Position numbers and translations under genes: made by a program
Notes under the pieces: model-generated
The model's database searches: none
The model's input: only the letters and a program-made list of their open reading frames with translations
Told to the model about the DNA's origin: nothing
In this document: piece after piece, positions 53,284-61,300 of the stretch
Layout: the number at the start of each line of letters is the position of its first letter
How positions within the stretch are numbered: position 1 is the stretch's first letter
Source of the DNA: Streptomyces niveus
Lineage (GTDB): Bacteria > Actinomycetota > Actinomycetes > Streptomycetales > Streptomycetaceae
NCBI RefSeq assembly: GCF_002009175.1
Contig: NZ_CP018047.1
Span: forward strand, 1,302,001 to 1,366,000
Direction of reading: 5' to 3'
DNA length: 64,000 nt

Positions 53284-53841
53284 ATGAGCGGCCTGATAGT
53301 TCCCCCCGGTCAGGGGCGAAAGCTGATCACCAAGGCACAGGAGGTCACCTTCAAGGTCACCGCCGAGGACGGGTCATCCATATCGTGCTTCGAGGTGGTC
53401 GTGCCGCCCGGGTTCGATGTCGGGGCGCACACGCACACCCGGTCCCAGGAGTTCTTCTACGTCCTGGAAGGGGAGTTGGAGCTGCTGGCCTTCGAGCCTG
53501 CCGAACGCACCGGGAACGACTGGCACGACTGGAAGTCCGCCGACGGTGACCAGGTCGTCAGCGCGGGCGCCGGCGCCTGCATGTTCGTTCCCCCCGGCTG
53601 CCCGCACGCGTTCAGGAACGCCACCGACGAGCCGGCCCGGATGCTGTTCCAGAGCTACCCCTCGCCCGACCACGAACGGTACTTCGAGGAGATCGTGGAG
53701 ATCTTCTCGGCCGGCGCCTCCGTGGACGCCGGCGCCGTGGAGGCGATGCGCGAGCGCTACGACGTACGCCAGATCACACCGCTGCGCTACGAGCCGCCCA
53801 CACTCGCGGACGCCCGGCCGGCGACGGCACAGGGGAGGTGA
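53284..53841 (+). CDS. Cupin-family quinone-forming monooxygenase (MomA-type)
   Basis: A cupin of 185 residues with metal-binding motif 1 AHTHTRSQEFFYVLEGELEL and motif 2 around FVPPGCPHAFRNATDEPARM. Cupins of this size beside tetrahydroxynaphthalene synthases (MomA type) oxidise tetrahydroxynaphthalene to flaviolin and further to mompain. That is the expected role, given the type III polyketide synthase 3 kb away. It is the first gene of a unit with the aminotransferase, whose GTG/ATG start overlaps or directly follows its stop. Confidence 0.8.
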   Translation: MSGLIVPPGQGRKLITKAQEVTFKVTAEDGSSISCFEVVVPPGFDVGAHTHTRSQEFFYVLEGELELLAFEPAERTGNDWHDWKSADGDQVVSAGAGACMFVPPGCPHAFRNATDEPARMLFQSYPSPDHERYFEEIVEIFSAGASVDAGAVEAMRERYDVRQITPLRYEPPTLADARPATAQGR

Positions 53842-53846
53842 CCACG

Positions 53847-54989
53847 ATGGACCGTATCCCCCTCGTCCACTCCAGTCTGGGAGAGAAGGAACTGGCGGCC
53901 GTCGCCGAGGTGTTCTCCTCGGGCTGGCCCGCCGGCCAGGGACCGAGAGGAAAGGCGCTGGAGACCCAACTCGCCGAGCGCTACGGGGTCGGTGACGCGG
54001 TCGCGCTGAGCAACTGCGGCGCCGCGCTCCACCTGGCCATGCTCGCGCTCGGGGTGAAGCCGGGCGACGAGGTGATCGTCGCCGACTACACCTTCCCCGC
54101 TCCCGCCCACGCCGTGAGGTACGTCGACGCGGTCCCGGTCTTCGCGGACGTACGCGCCGACACCGGCACCGTGGACCCGCAGGCGGTGGCCGACCTGATC
54201 GGTCCCCGGACCGTGGGCGTGATCGCGGTGGACACGGTCGGCCTGCCCGCCGACTACGCGGAACTGAACTCGATCGCGGACCGCCACGGACTGTTCGTCG
54301 TCGAGGACGCCGCGTGCGCGGTGGGCGCGACGTACCAGGGGCGGCAGGCGGGGGCGCTGGCGCCGGTCGCCTGTCTCTCCTTCCACGGACGCAAGGGAGC
54401 CACCAGCGGTGAGGGCGGGGCCCTGATCACCGCCGACCCCGCGCTCGCCGCGGACGCGAGGCTCCGCTCGTCGTTCGGTATCGGGAGCATCTTCGACCAG
54501 GCGCAGACCGTCGGTCTGCCGATCCCGGTGTTCACCGACATCGGCTACAACTACAAGCTCTCCGACATAGCCGCGGCGATCCTCCAGGTGCAGCTGGAGC
54601 GGGTGGAGGAACTGCTGGAGCGCCGGAGCGCGGTCGCGGCGCGCTACGCGGAACTGCTCGCGGACGAGGAGCTGCTGACGGTGCCTCATGTTCCGCAGGA
54701 CCGTACCCACGCCTGGCAGTCCTATGTGGTGACGCTGGACCGGGCGGTGGACCGGGGCGAGGTCGCCACCGCGCTGCGCGCCCAGGGCATCGGCTCCGGG
54801 CACGGCACGTGGGCGACCCATCTGCAGCCGGTGTACCGGAGCAAGCAGCGGTGCCCGGTCTCGGCGGACCTCTTCCGGCGCAATCTCGCCGTCCCGATGC
54901 ACGCCGAACTCACCATGAGCCAGGTCGAACGGGTCGTGGAGGTGCTGCGGACCGCGCTGCGGACCAGCGCGAGCGGTCGCGCCGCCTGA
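53847..54989 (+). CDS. DegT/DnrJ/EryC1-type PLP aminotransferase
   Basis: A protein of 380 residues of the sugar/AHBA-type aminotransferase family. Features: SNCGAALHLAML (PLP phosphate), VVEDAACAVGATYQG (Asp to pyridine N) and Lys183 in SFHGRKGATSGEGG (Schiff base). In furaquinocin- and naphterpin-type pathways such an enzyme aminates an oxidised naphthoquinone to 8-amino-flaviolin; this is the likely reaction here. The ATG at 53847 has GGGGAGGTG before it; a GTG at 53838 overlaps the cupin stop. A strong hairpin follows. Confidence 0.87.
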   Translation: MDRIPLVHSSLGEKELAAVAEVFSSGWPAGQGPRGKALETQLAERYGVGDAVALSNCGAALHLAMLALGVKPGDEVIVADYTFPAPAHAVRYVDAVPVFADVRADTGTVDPQAVADLIGPRTVGVIAVDTVGLPADYAELNSIADRHGLFVVEDAACAVGATYQGRQAGALAPVACLSFHGRKGATSGEGGALITADPALAADARLRSSFGIGSIFDQAQTVGLPIPVFTDIGYNYKLSDIAAAILQVQLERVEELLERRSAVAARYAELLADEELLTVPHVPQDRTHAWQSYVVTLDRAVDRGEVATALRAQGIGSGHGTWATHLQPVYRSKQRCPVSADLFRRNLAVPMHAELTMSQVERVVEVLRTALRTSASGRAA

Positions 54990-55011
54990 GAGGCCTTGCG
55001 GGCCACCGTCC

Positions 55012-55049
55012 GATGCCGGACGGGCCGCGTGTGCGGCCCGTCCGGCATC
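55012..55049 (+). terminator. Perfect 17-bp hairpin after the aminotransferase gene
   Basis: GATGCCGGACGGGCCGC (55012-55028) pairs exactly with 55033-55049, loop GTGT. It lies 22 bp after the stop, so the quinone reductase gene that follows gets reduced read-through or has its own promoter in the remaining 50 bp. Confidence 0.8.
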
Positions 55050-55100
55050 AAGGGCGCCGTCGCCCGCCCCACCCGACCCACACACAGAAGGAAACTCCTC

Positions 55101-55712
55101 ATGGAAGCCGTCAACGCCGCGATCATCTACTACAGCGCGACCGGCGCCGTCCACAGCATGGCGCGCGCCGCCGCCGAGGGCGCGGAGAAGGCCGGCGCGC
55201 GGGTACGGCTGCGCAAGGTCCCCGAACTGGCGCCGCCGGCGGCGATCGACGCCAAGCCGGCCTGGGCCAGGCACATACAGGACACGGCCGATGTCGCCGA
55301 GGCGGCCCTGGAGGACCTGGAGTGGGCCGACGCGGTGCTGTTCGGCACCCCCACCCGCTTCGGGAATCCGTCCATGCAGCTCAAGGCGTTCATCGACACC
55401 ACCGGCGGCCTGTGGCGGCAGAACAAGCTCGCAGACAAGGTGTACTCGGTCTTCACCTCCACCGGCTCCGCGCACGGCGGGCACGAGTCCACCATCCTGG
55501 CGCTGGGGAACGTTTTCTACCACTGGGGCGGCGTCATCGTGCCCCCCGGTTACACCGACCCCGGCCGGAACGGGGTCGGCAATCCGTACGGCACCTCGCA
55601 CTGGGCCGCCGACGGCCCGCCCGGTGAAGCGGTTCTGGACTGCGCCAACTACCAGGCCCGGCGCGCCGTCGTCGTGGCGGCGGCCCTCAAGGCCGGCCGC
55701 CGCACCCTCTGA
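55101..55712 (+). CDS. WrbA-type NAD(P)H:quinone oxidoreductase
   Basis: A flavodoxin-fold protein of 203 residues. The FMN phosphate loop is YYSATGAVHSMARAAAEGAE; FGTPTRFGNPSMQLKAFIDT and FTSTGSAHGGHESTILALG contact the isoalloxazine ring. WrbA-type enzymes reduce quinones by two electrons. Here it could keep the naphthoquinone as hydroquinone for methylation or prenylation, or protect the cell. The ATG at 55101 follows AAGGAAA. Confidence 0.9.
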   Translation: MEAVNAAIIYYSATGAVHSMARAAAEGAEKAGARVRLRKVPELAPPAAIDAKPAWARHIQDTADVAEAALEDLEWADAVLFGTPTRFGNPSMQLKAFIDTTGGLWRQNKLADKVYSVFTSTGSAHGGHESTILALGNVFYHWGGVIVPPGYTDPGRNGVGNPYGTSHWAADGPPGEAVLDCANYQARRAVVVAAALKAGRRTL

Positions 55713-55738
55713 CCCGCCGGGCCACCGCGAGACACCGG

Positions 55739-56737
55739 CTAGCGGGCGAAGACCAACGTGGTCGGTGACGGTGTGCGCTGGAACGAGACCTCGTCGAAGC
55801 CGGCCTTCGCCAGCCAGGTCCGGTAGTCCTCCTGCCGCCAGGTGCCCCCGTGCCTGCTCTTGAGCAGCATCTCCCCCGCGAAGGTCAGCGCGAAGGCGGG
55901 GCCGGAACGGTCGTCGTCGACGACGTAGTCGGAGATGACCAGAGTGCCGCCGGGCCGCAGAGCGCTCCGCACCCTGGCGAAGATCTCCACGTTGCCCTCC
56001 GGTCCTTCCTGGTGGGCGATGTTGGAGTACGTCACGACGTCGTGGGCCGAGGTGCCGAAGTCGGTGGTGTGGAAGTCGCCGTCGAGGTAGCTGACACGAT
56101 CGGCGACGCCCCGCTCGGCGAGCAGCCGGCGGGCGATCGTGTTGATCGGCGCCCAGTCGAGCTGGGTCGAGCGGGCGGCGGGGTTGAGCGCGAGCCAGAC
56201 GGCGGAGTAGATGCCCGATCCGCCGCCTATGTCGAGGATGGAGATCTCACCGGCCTCCGCCAGCCGCAGCGTGTCGGCGGCGATCTCCGCCACGGGGGCC
56301 GACTGCGCGGCGAGGGCCTGGACCAGATTCTCCCAGTGCGGGTTGTCGGCCACCTCCACCACCGCGTCCGTCAGCGGTCCCCCGGCGCGCACGACATCGG
56401 GCAGGTCCGCCAGTGAGGCCATGTGCCCCATCTTGACCTTGGCGAAGCCGGTCAGGGAGGCGGGCAGGCCGTCCACGAGGAAGGCGGACGCCTCGGCGGT
56501 GTTGCGGTACCGGCCGGCGTCCAGTTCGACGAGGCCGAGGGCGACCAGTCCGTCGAGGAGGGTCTGCGCGCCTCGGTGCGATATCCCGGCGAGGTCGGCC
56601 AGTTGGCCCGCGGAGGTCGCGCCGTTCTCCAGGTGGGTGAACACCGAATGGTTCGCCGCCGTCCCCAGGACACCGGTGGCCCAGTAACCGGTGATGAGCC
56701 GCATGATCCGATCCGATGTCGGCTGACCGCTGTTCAT
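55739..56737 (-). CDS. SAM-dependent O-methyltransferase, acetylserotonin-type
   Basis: A protein of 332 residues. An N-terminal winged-helix dimerisation domain (FTHLENGATSAGQLADLAGI) precedes the Rossmann domain with the SAM loop ISILDIGGGSGIYSAVWLAL and the acidic DGDFHTTDFG. Its ATG overlaps the TGA of the type III polyketide synthase gene (ATGA), so the two are translationally coupled. It should methylate a naphthoquinone on carbon or oxygen, as related enzymes do in furaquinocin-type pathways. The usual catalytic His for O-methylation (near YSNIAHQEGPEGN) needs checking. Confidence 0.88.
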   Translation of the reverse strand: MNSGQPTSDRIMRLITGYWATGVLGTAANHSVFTHLENGATSAGQLADLAGISHRGAQTLLDGLVALGLVELDAGRYRNTAEASAFLVDGLPASLTGFAKVKMGHMASLADLPDVVRAGGPLTDAVVEVADNPHWENLVQALAAQSAPVAEIAADTLRLAEAGEISILDIGGGSGIYSAVWLALNPAARSTQLDWAPINTIARRLLAERGVADRVSYLDGDFHTTDFGTSAHDVVTYSNIAHQEGPEGNVEIFARVRSALRPGGTLVISDYVVDDDRSGPAFALTFAGEMLLKSRHGGTWRQEDYRTWLAKAGFDEVSFQRTPSPTTLVFAR

Positions 56738-57843
56738 ATTGTCCCTCCCGAATACAGGTACGACGCCGGCGCGGTGGCCGGGTTTCCTTGTGTGTCCACG
56801 GTCCAACTGCCCAGCGCCATCTCGGCGGTAATGCCGGGACCGAAACCTGCGATCATTCCCGTGGCGGCCGACGGCAGTATCGTCTCCTCCTCGAATTGCC
56901 TCCGCAGCGCCTCCAGGACGACAGCGCTGGCGATGTTTCCGTAATCGGCCAGGGTGGACCAGCTGTGCCGGAACACCTTGCGGTCGACATTGAGGAACTT
57001 CGCCAGGTCGTCCAGAATCCGCGGACCGCCGGCGTGAATGATGTAGAAGTCGAGGTTGCCGACGTCCCAGCCGTGGCTCCTGGTGAAATCGCGCAGTACC
57101 GGGGCGAGCGGTTCCATCGTTCCGGGCACTCGGCGGTCGAGCTGGAAATGGAAGCCGGTGTCGCGCACGGCGTACGAGATCCAGTCCTCGGTGTTCGGAA
57201 TCAGATAGGCGGCGTTGCGCTCCAGGCTGACACCGGTACCACCGTTTCCCCGCACGACGGCGGCGCCGACCGCGTCACCGAACAGGCCGTCGGACAGCAG
57301 CGCGCTGATGTCGTCGTCGGTGGGCTGGTAGCAGAGCGAGCACAGCTCGCAGGAGACGATCAGGACGTTGCTGTCGGGGTGGGCGGCGCAGAAGTCGTGG
57401 GCCCGGTTGATCGCCGCTCCTCCGGCGGCGCAGCCCAGCTGCGCGATCGGCAACTGGCGCGTGTCGTACCGGAACCCCATGGTGTTGATCAGCCAGGCGG
57501 TGAGGGAGGGCATCAGGAACCCGGTGCACGACACGTAGATGATCGCGTCGATGTCCTCGGCCCGGAGGTCCGCGTTCGCCAGGGCCTCCTCGATGACCGG
57601 CGGGCAGCGCTTCTTCGACTCCAGCTCATAGATGCGGTTGCGCTCCTCGAAGCCCGGATGCCTGAGCGTCTTCTCGATGGGCTGCACGATATGACGCTTC
57701 CGCACTCCGGTGTTCTGAATCAATCGAAGCGCAAGCGGCAGCTGCGGCTTTCCCGCATGTACCTTCGCGGCGAATTCCATCGTCTCTTCCGCCGTGATCG
57801 TGTATTCCGGAACATGCACCGACGGCTTGCATAGCGTTGGCAT
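56734..57843 (-). CDS. rppA: Type III polyketide synthase, 1,3,6,8-tetrahydroxynaphthalene synthase
   Basis: A protein of 369 residues that would condense five malonyl-CoA to tetrahydroxynaphthalene. The catalytic triad is at the positions known for this enzyme: Cys138 (AQLGCAAGG), His270 (IIHAGG), Asn303 (YGNIAS). Cys106 (VSCTGF), the residue linked to malonyl priming, is also kept, and the CYQPTDDD segment is typical. It is transcribed leftward from box D, with the methyltransferase gene coupled behind it, and divergently from the SARP gene. Confidence 0.96.
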   Translation of the reverse strand: MPTLCKPSVHVPEYTITAEETMEFAAKVHAGKPQLPLALRLIQNTGVRKRHIVQPIEKTLRHPGFEERNRIYELESKKRCPPVIEEALANADLRAEDIDAIIYVSCTGFLMPSLTAWLINTMGFRYDTRQLPIAQLGCAAGGAAINRAHDFCAAHPDSNVLIVSCELCSLCYQPTDDDISALLSDGLFGDAVGAAVVRGNGGTGVSLERNAAYLIPNTEDWISYAVRDTGFHFQLDRRVPGTMEPLAPVLRDFTRSHGWDVGNLDFYIIHAGGPRILDDLAKFLNVDRKVFRHSWSTLADYGNIASAVVLEALRRQFEEETILPSAATGMIAGFGPGITAEMALGSWTVDTQGNPATAPASYLYSGGTI

Positions 57844-57904
57844 GCCGACTTCCGCCTCTCTGAGGTAAAGAAAGTTCCGCTGTCCCACAGCGTGTACATC
57901 CCAA

Positions 57905-57944
57905 TGTCGCGCAGCTCGCTTGCCACCGACTTGGTGTCGACTTG
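57905..57944 (-). promoter_or_regulatory. SARP-type box D before type III polyketide synthase gene
   Basis: Read leftward: CAAGTCG (57944-57938), CAAGTCG (57933-57927), CAAGCGA (57922-57916), CGCGACA (57911-57905), each 11 bp apart. Exactly 8 nt later TACACG (57896-57891) can serve as -10. It ends 61 bp before the synthase ATG and starts 32 bp before the SARP gene, so self-regulation is possible. Confidence 0.7.
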
Positions 57945-57976
57945 GCCCCTCGCCCTCCCCTGAATAAAGGAGCGAA

Positions 57977-59209
57977 ATGCAGAGGAGTTCAGAGATGATG
58001 AACGAGCAGACCAACACCGATACGGCTGTCGCCGGCCTCAGGATCGCCGACGGTCGCCGGTCGCAGGTCCTTCTCAGGCACCGGCCGGGAGGCGGAATCG
58101 GCGAGGCCCGGTGCATCGCCGAGCTGGAGCGCGAAGTACGGGATCTCCAGAGAGCGAATGCGACACTCAAGCGGTATGTGGCGAAGGTTCTCGAACTGGG
58201 CCTCGAATTCCCGCTGCCCGACGCCGGCTTCGAGGCCACGGGGACCGCCGGGGTCAACGGGGTCACCGGGACCGCCGGGACCGCCGGGACCGCCGGGGTC
58301 ACCGGGGTCAACGGGGTCACCGGGCACAGGAACGGCACGAACGCCGTCGCGTTCTCACGCCGTACGGCTCCGGCCTCTTTCCGGGGGACCGAGGCACCGT
58401 CCCTCAGGTCCCTGGACAGGTCAGCGGACCAGCCCGCGGCCGAGGTCGAGTTCCGGGTGCTCGGTCCGGTGGAGGCCGTTGTCGCGGGCCGCCGGATCGA
58501 CCTGGGAGCGCCGAAGCAGCGTGCGGTACTCGCGCTGCTGGTGAGCCAGGTGGGTCGGCCGGTGTCGGTCGACGTGCTGCTGGAGGAGTTGTGGGAGGGG
58601 CGGCCACCACCTTCGGCGATCACCTCGCTGCACGCGTATGTGGCCAATTTAAGAAGGGTGTTGGAGCCGGATCGGGCACCGCGGAAGCCCGCGACGGTGC
58701 TGCGCACACGCGGTCGCGCGTATCTGCTCGACAACCGCGCCGTCGAGGTGGACGTCCAGCGCTTCGGTGAGCGCGCGAAGGCCGGGTGGCAGGCGCTCGA
58801 CCAGCGCGATCCGCAGCGGGCTCTACGCGAATTCGAGGCGGGCCTGGCACTGTGGCGTGGGCAGGCGTACGCGGAGGTGGCCGACGCGCCTCATGTGGCG
58901 CCGGAGGTCGTACGGCTGGAGGAGTTGCGGCTGTGGGTGGTCGAGGGACGCTGCGCGACGCTGATAGCGGTGGGGGCACACGAGATAGCGGTGTCCGAGC
59001 TGGCCGCCTTCACCCAGGCCCATCCGCTGCGCGAGTACGGCTGTGAGCTGTTGAGCGTGGCGCTGTACCGGGCCGGACGACAGGCCGACGCACTGGCGGT
59101 GCTGCGGTCCCATCAGAAGCGGATGGCCGAGGAGTTGGGGATCGATCCCAGCCCGGCGCTTCAGCATCTCGAAAGGGAGATTCTGCACCAGGCCCCGAGC
59201 CTGGACTGA
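57977..59209 (+). CDS. SARP-family pathway activator with N-terminal coiled coil
   Basis: A protein of 410 residues; AAGGAG stands 4 nt before the ATG. Residues 158-250 are the SARP winged helix (VEFRVLGPVEAVVAGRRIDL, APKQRAVLALLV, SLHAYVANLRRVLEP). Residues 255-405 are the bacterial transcriptional activation domain (FGERAKAGWQALDQRDPQRA). The first 150 residues are unusual for a small SARP: a predicted coiled coil (CIAELEREVRDLQRANATLK) and then repeats of GTAGVTG type. TTA at 58649-58651 (codon 225) makes it a likely bldA target. It probably binds the 11-bp repeat boxes of this cluster. Confidence 0.93.
   Translation: MQRSSEMMNEQTNTDTAVAGLRIADGRRSQVLLRHRPGGGIGEARCIAELEREVRDLQRANATLKRYVAKVLELGLEFPLPDAGFEATGTAGVNGVTGTAGTAGTAGVTGVNGVTGHRNGTNAVAFSRRTAPASFRGTEAPSLRSLDRSADQPAAEVEFRVLGPVEAVVAGRRIDLGAPKQRAVLALLVSQVGRPVSVDVLLEELWEGRPPPSAITSLHAYVANLRRVLEPDRAPRKPATVLRTRGRAYLLDNRAVEVDVQRFGERAKAGWQALDQRDPQRALREFEAGLALWRGQAYAEVADAPHVAPEVVRLEELRLWVVEGRCATLIAVGAHEIAVSELAAFTQAHPLREYGCELLSVALYRAGRQADALAVLRSHQKRMAEELGIDPSPALQHLEREILHQAPSLD
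58240..58324 (+). repeat. Tandem 9-bp-type repeats inside the SARP gene
   Basis: Near-tandem units of GGGACCGCC and GGGGTCAAC/GGGGTCACC encode the GTAG/GVTG stretch (residues about 88-116) that links coiled coil and DNA-binding domain. Such a tract can change length by slippage in multiples of three residues. Confidence 0.7.
58649..58651 (+). promoter_or_regulatory. TTA codon in the SARP gene
   Basis: In-frame TTA (codon 225, in YVANLRRV). In Streptomyces this codon needs the bldA tRNA and is typical of pathway activators. Confidence 0.85.
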
Positions 59210-59283
59210 GGCGTCGGCCCGGCCGTCGGCGCCCCTCATGAGAACCCCACGAAAGTCCACGGACACGGATCAGGAGACCAGGC

Positions 59284-59586
59284 ATGAGCGTTCACAGCTT
59301 CCGCGCCAAGATCAAGCCCGCGAAGATCGCGGAGATGGAGGAGGCGGGCGACAAGATGTTCGCGGCCATCGCCGCAGCCCGGCCGGAGGGCGTCCGTTAC
59401 GCCTGGACCAAGCTGGAGGACGGCGAGACCTATGTGTTCCTCGTCGAGTTCGAGAACGACGACAACACCCCCCTGCTCGCCGTGCCCGCCTTCAAGGAGG
59501 TCATGGCCACGCTGAAGAGCGAGTGGATCGCGGAGCCCCTGGTCGTGGAACGGCTGACGCCCATCGGCTCGTACAAGCTGTTCTGA
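59284..59586 (+). CDS. Small dimeric alpha/beta-barrel protein (antibiotic-monooxygenase-like)
   Basis: A protein of 100 residues: SFRAKIKPAKIAEMEEAGDK, then strand-rich YAWTKLEDGETYVFLVEFEN, and PAFKEVMATLKSEWIAEPLV. The pattern fits the ferredoxin-like ABM/EthD dimer fold used by cofactor-free monooxygenases and cyclases. No catalytic residue can be assigned. It lies 74 bp behind the SARP gene in the same direction and may share its transcript. Confidence 0.75.
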   Translation: MSVHSFRAKIKPAKIAEMEEAGDKMFAAIAAARPEGVRYAWTKLEDGETYVFLVEFENDDNTPLLAVPAFKEVMATLKSEWIAEPLVVERLTPIGSYKLF

Positions 59587-59611
59587 CCGTCCCGGCCCCC
59601 GTTGGCGCCGC

Positions 59612-59651
59612 CAAGCCGGCGCCAACGGGGGGACCAGCCTCCACCAAGTCC
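59612..59651 (+). promoter_or_regulatory. SARP-type box E before the FAD oxidase gene
   Basis: CAAGCCG (59612), CAACGGG (59623), CCAGCCT (59634), CAAGTCC (59645), 11 bp apart, ending 59 bp before the oxidase ATG. Units 1, 2 and 4 keep the CAA core at the same phase as boxes A, B, C-right and F. Confidence 0.62.
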
Positions 59652-59710
59652 TCTCGCGGAGCCTGAGGTTCAGTCGTCCCGCGACGTCACCTCGACGAAA
59701 GAGGCAGCGC

Positions 59711-61228
59711 ATGACCAGTAGAAGATCCTTCCTCGTCGGCGCGGGTGCGACCGCGCTGGCGGTCACGGCGTTCCAGGGCTCCTCCGCCGCCCGGACCGCG
59801 TCGGGCGGCAAGTGGCACCAGTTGCGCCGCCACCTGCGCGGACGGCTGGTACTGCCGTCGGACCCGGACTACCGGAGGGCGAAGCAGCTCTATCTGATCC
59901 AGTTCGACGACAGCCGTCCCCGGGCGATCGCCTACTGCGCCTCCGCCGCCGACGTGGCGCTGTGCCTGCGCTTCGCCCAGGACCACGCCCTGCCCATCGC
60001 CGTGCGCAGCGGCGGCCACAGCGCGGGCGGATACTCCACGACGGAGGGTCTCGTCATCGACGTGTCCCGGATCGACTCCACCGTCCTCGGCCGCGACACG
60101 GCGACGATCGGCCCCGGGGCGCAGCTCGTCGACATCACGAACACGCTCGCGCCGGCCGGGCTGACGATTTCCGGCGGCTACTGTCCGACGGTCGCGGCCG
60201 GCGGCTACTTCGCGGGCGGCGGCATGGGCCTGTTCACCCGGAGTATCGGCATGGCGTCGGACAAGGTGACGTCGGCGGAGGTCGTCCTCGCCGACGGGAG
60301 CGTCGTGACCGCTTCACCGCGCCGCAACAGCGACCTCTACTGGGCCGTCCGCGGCGGCGGGGGCGGCAACTTCGGCGTCGTGACGTCCTACGAGGTCACC
60401 CCGACGCCCCTCACCGATCTCGCCGCCTGCAACCTCTCCTGGAGATTCGACCAGGCGCTGGACATGCTCGACGGCTGGGCGCGCTGGCTGGTCGACGCGC
60501 CCCGCGCGATCGGCAGCGGGCTCCTGGTGACGCTTGAGGACGCCGCGCCCGGCAAGGTCCCGATGGCGACCATCTTCCTGGGCTCCGTGGACACGGGCGG
60601 CGGGTTCGACGGCGAGATCGACCGGCTCGTCTCCCTGATCGGCCACGCCCCGTCGTTCCGGCAGACGCACACGGCGCCCTACCAGGACATCCTGATGGAC
60701 CTCTATCAGTGCGGCGGTCTCACGGTGCAGCAGTGCCACCGCGCCGACACCTCCCCCGGTGGTCAACTCACCCGGCCGGCCTTCGGGTTGTGGCGCAGCC
60801 GCCTGTTCGGTGAGGATGCCATGCCGCGGGAGGGCTGGGCGAAGGCGCTCTCGGTCCTCGACTCGGAGCGGCAGGCCGGGCAGATGCGCCAGTTGCAGGT
60901 CGTCGCCATCGGCGGGGCGGTCAACTCGGTGTCGCGCGGCGCCACCGCGTACGTCCATCGCGACAGCCTCTTCTCGGCGAGTTTCCTCACCTCGAACTCC
61001 GTCGCACCGGTCCCGGACGAGGCCAAGGAGTCGGCCGGACGGTTCGTCGACGCCGGGTTCGCCGTACTCGATCCCTATTCGAACGGCGAGACGTACCAGA
61101 ACTTCTACGACTCCCGCCTGCCGGACTGGCAGAGCTCCTACTACGCCGAGAACTATCCGCGGCTCAAGCGCGTCAAGAGGAGCTACGACCCGCACAACAT
61201 CTTCCGGTTCGCGCAGAGCATCCGCTGA
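59711..61228 (+). CDS. Tat-exported FAD-linked oxidase, berberine-bridge type
   Basis: A protein of 505 residues. It starts with a twin-arginine signal (TSRRSFLVGAGATALAVTAF). The FAD domain has SGGHSAGGYST with His103 and ISGGYCPTVAAGG with Cys158, the two residues that bind FAD covalently in berberine-bridge-type enzymes, and GGGGGNFGVVT. The C terminus has YDPHNIFRFAQSI. Such oxidases close rings or oxidise alcohols on finished scaffolds, often outside the cell. The Tat signal suggests a last oxidation after export. It is preceded by SARP box E. Confidence 0.92.
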   Translation: MTSRRSFLVGAGATALAVTAFQGSSAARTASGGKWHQLRRHLRGRLVLPSDPDYRRAKQLYLIQFDDSRPRAIAYCASAADVALCLRFAQDHALPIAVRSGGHSAGGYSTTEGLVIDVSRIDSTVLGRDTATIGPGAQLVDITNTLAPAGLTISGGYCPTVAAGGYFAGGGMGLFTRSIGMASDKVTSAEVVLADGSVVTASPRRNSDLYWAVRGGGGGNFGVVTSYEVTPTPLTDLAACNLSWRFDQALDMLDGWARWLVDAPRAIGSGLLVTLEDAAPGKVPMATIFLGSVDTGGGFDGEIDRLVSLIGHAPSFRQTHTAPYQDILMDLYQCGGLTVQQCHRADTSPGGQLTRPAFGLWRSRLFGEDAMPREGWAKALSVLDSERQAGQMRQLQVVAIGGAVNSVSRGATAYVHRDSLFSASFLTSNSVAPVPDEAKESAGRFVDAGFAVLDPYSNGETYQNFYDSRLPDWQSSYYAENYPRLKRVKRSYDPHNIFRFAQSIR

Positions 61229-61232
61229 TCCG

Positions 61233-61287
61233 CACACGGAAGGGCCCGGTCCCGGCATCGGATGCCGGGACCGGGCCCTTCCGTGTG
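61233..61287. terminator. Perfect 27-bp hairpin between convergent oxidase and ligase genes
   Basis: 61233-61259 pairs exactly with 61261-61287 around one central base (arm begins CACACGGAAGGGCCCGG). It starts 5 bp after the oxidase stop and ends 13 bp before the ligase stop, so it serves both. Confidence 0.9.
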
Positions 61288-61300
61288 TGGCGCGTCTCCG

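Noticed and set aside
57989..58327. Collagen-like Gly-Pro-Asp frame on the reverse strand inside the SARP gene
   Set aside because: It arises from the 9-bp-type repeats of the SARP linker read backwards; no ribosome site or partner gene.
61233..61287. Hairpin as an attachment site or mobile-element end
   Set aside because: It lies exactly between two convergent stops with no duplicated flanks; a shared terminator explains it.
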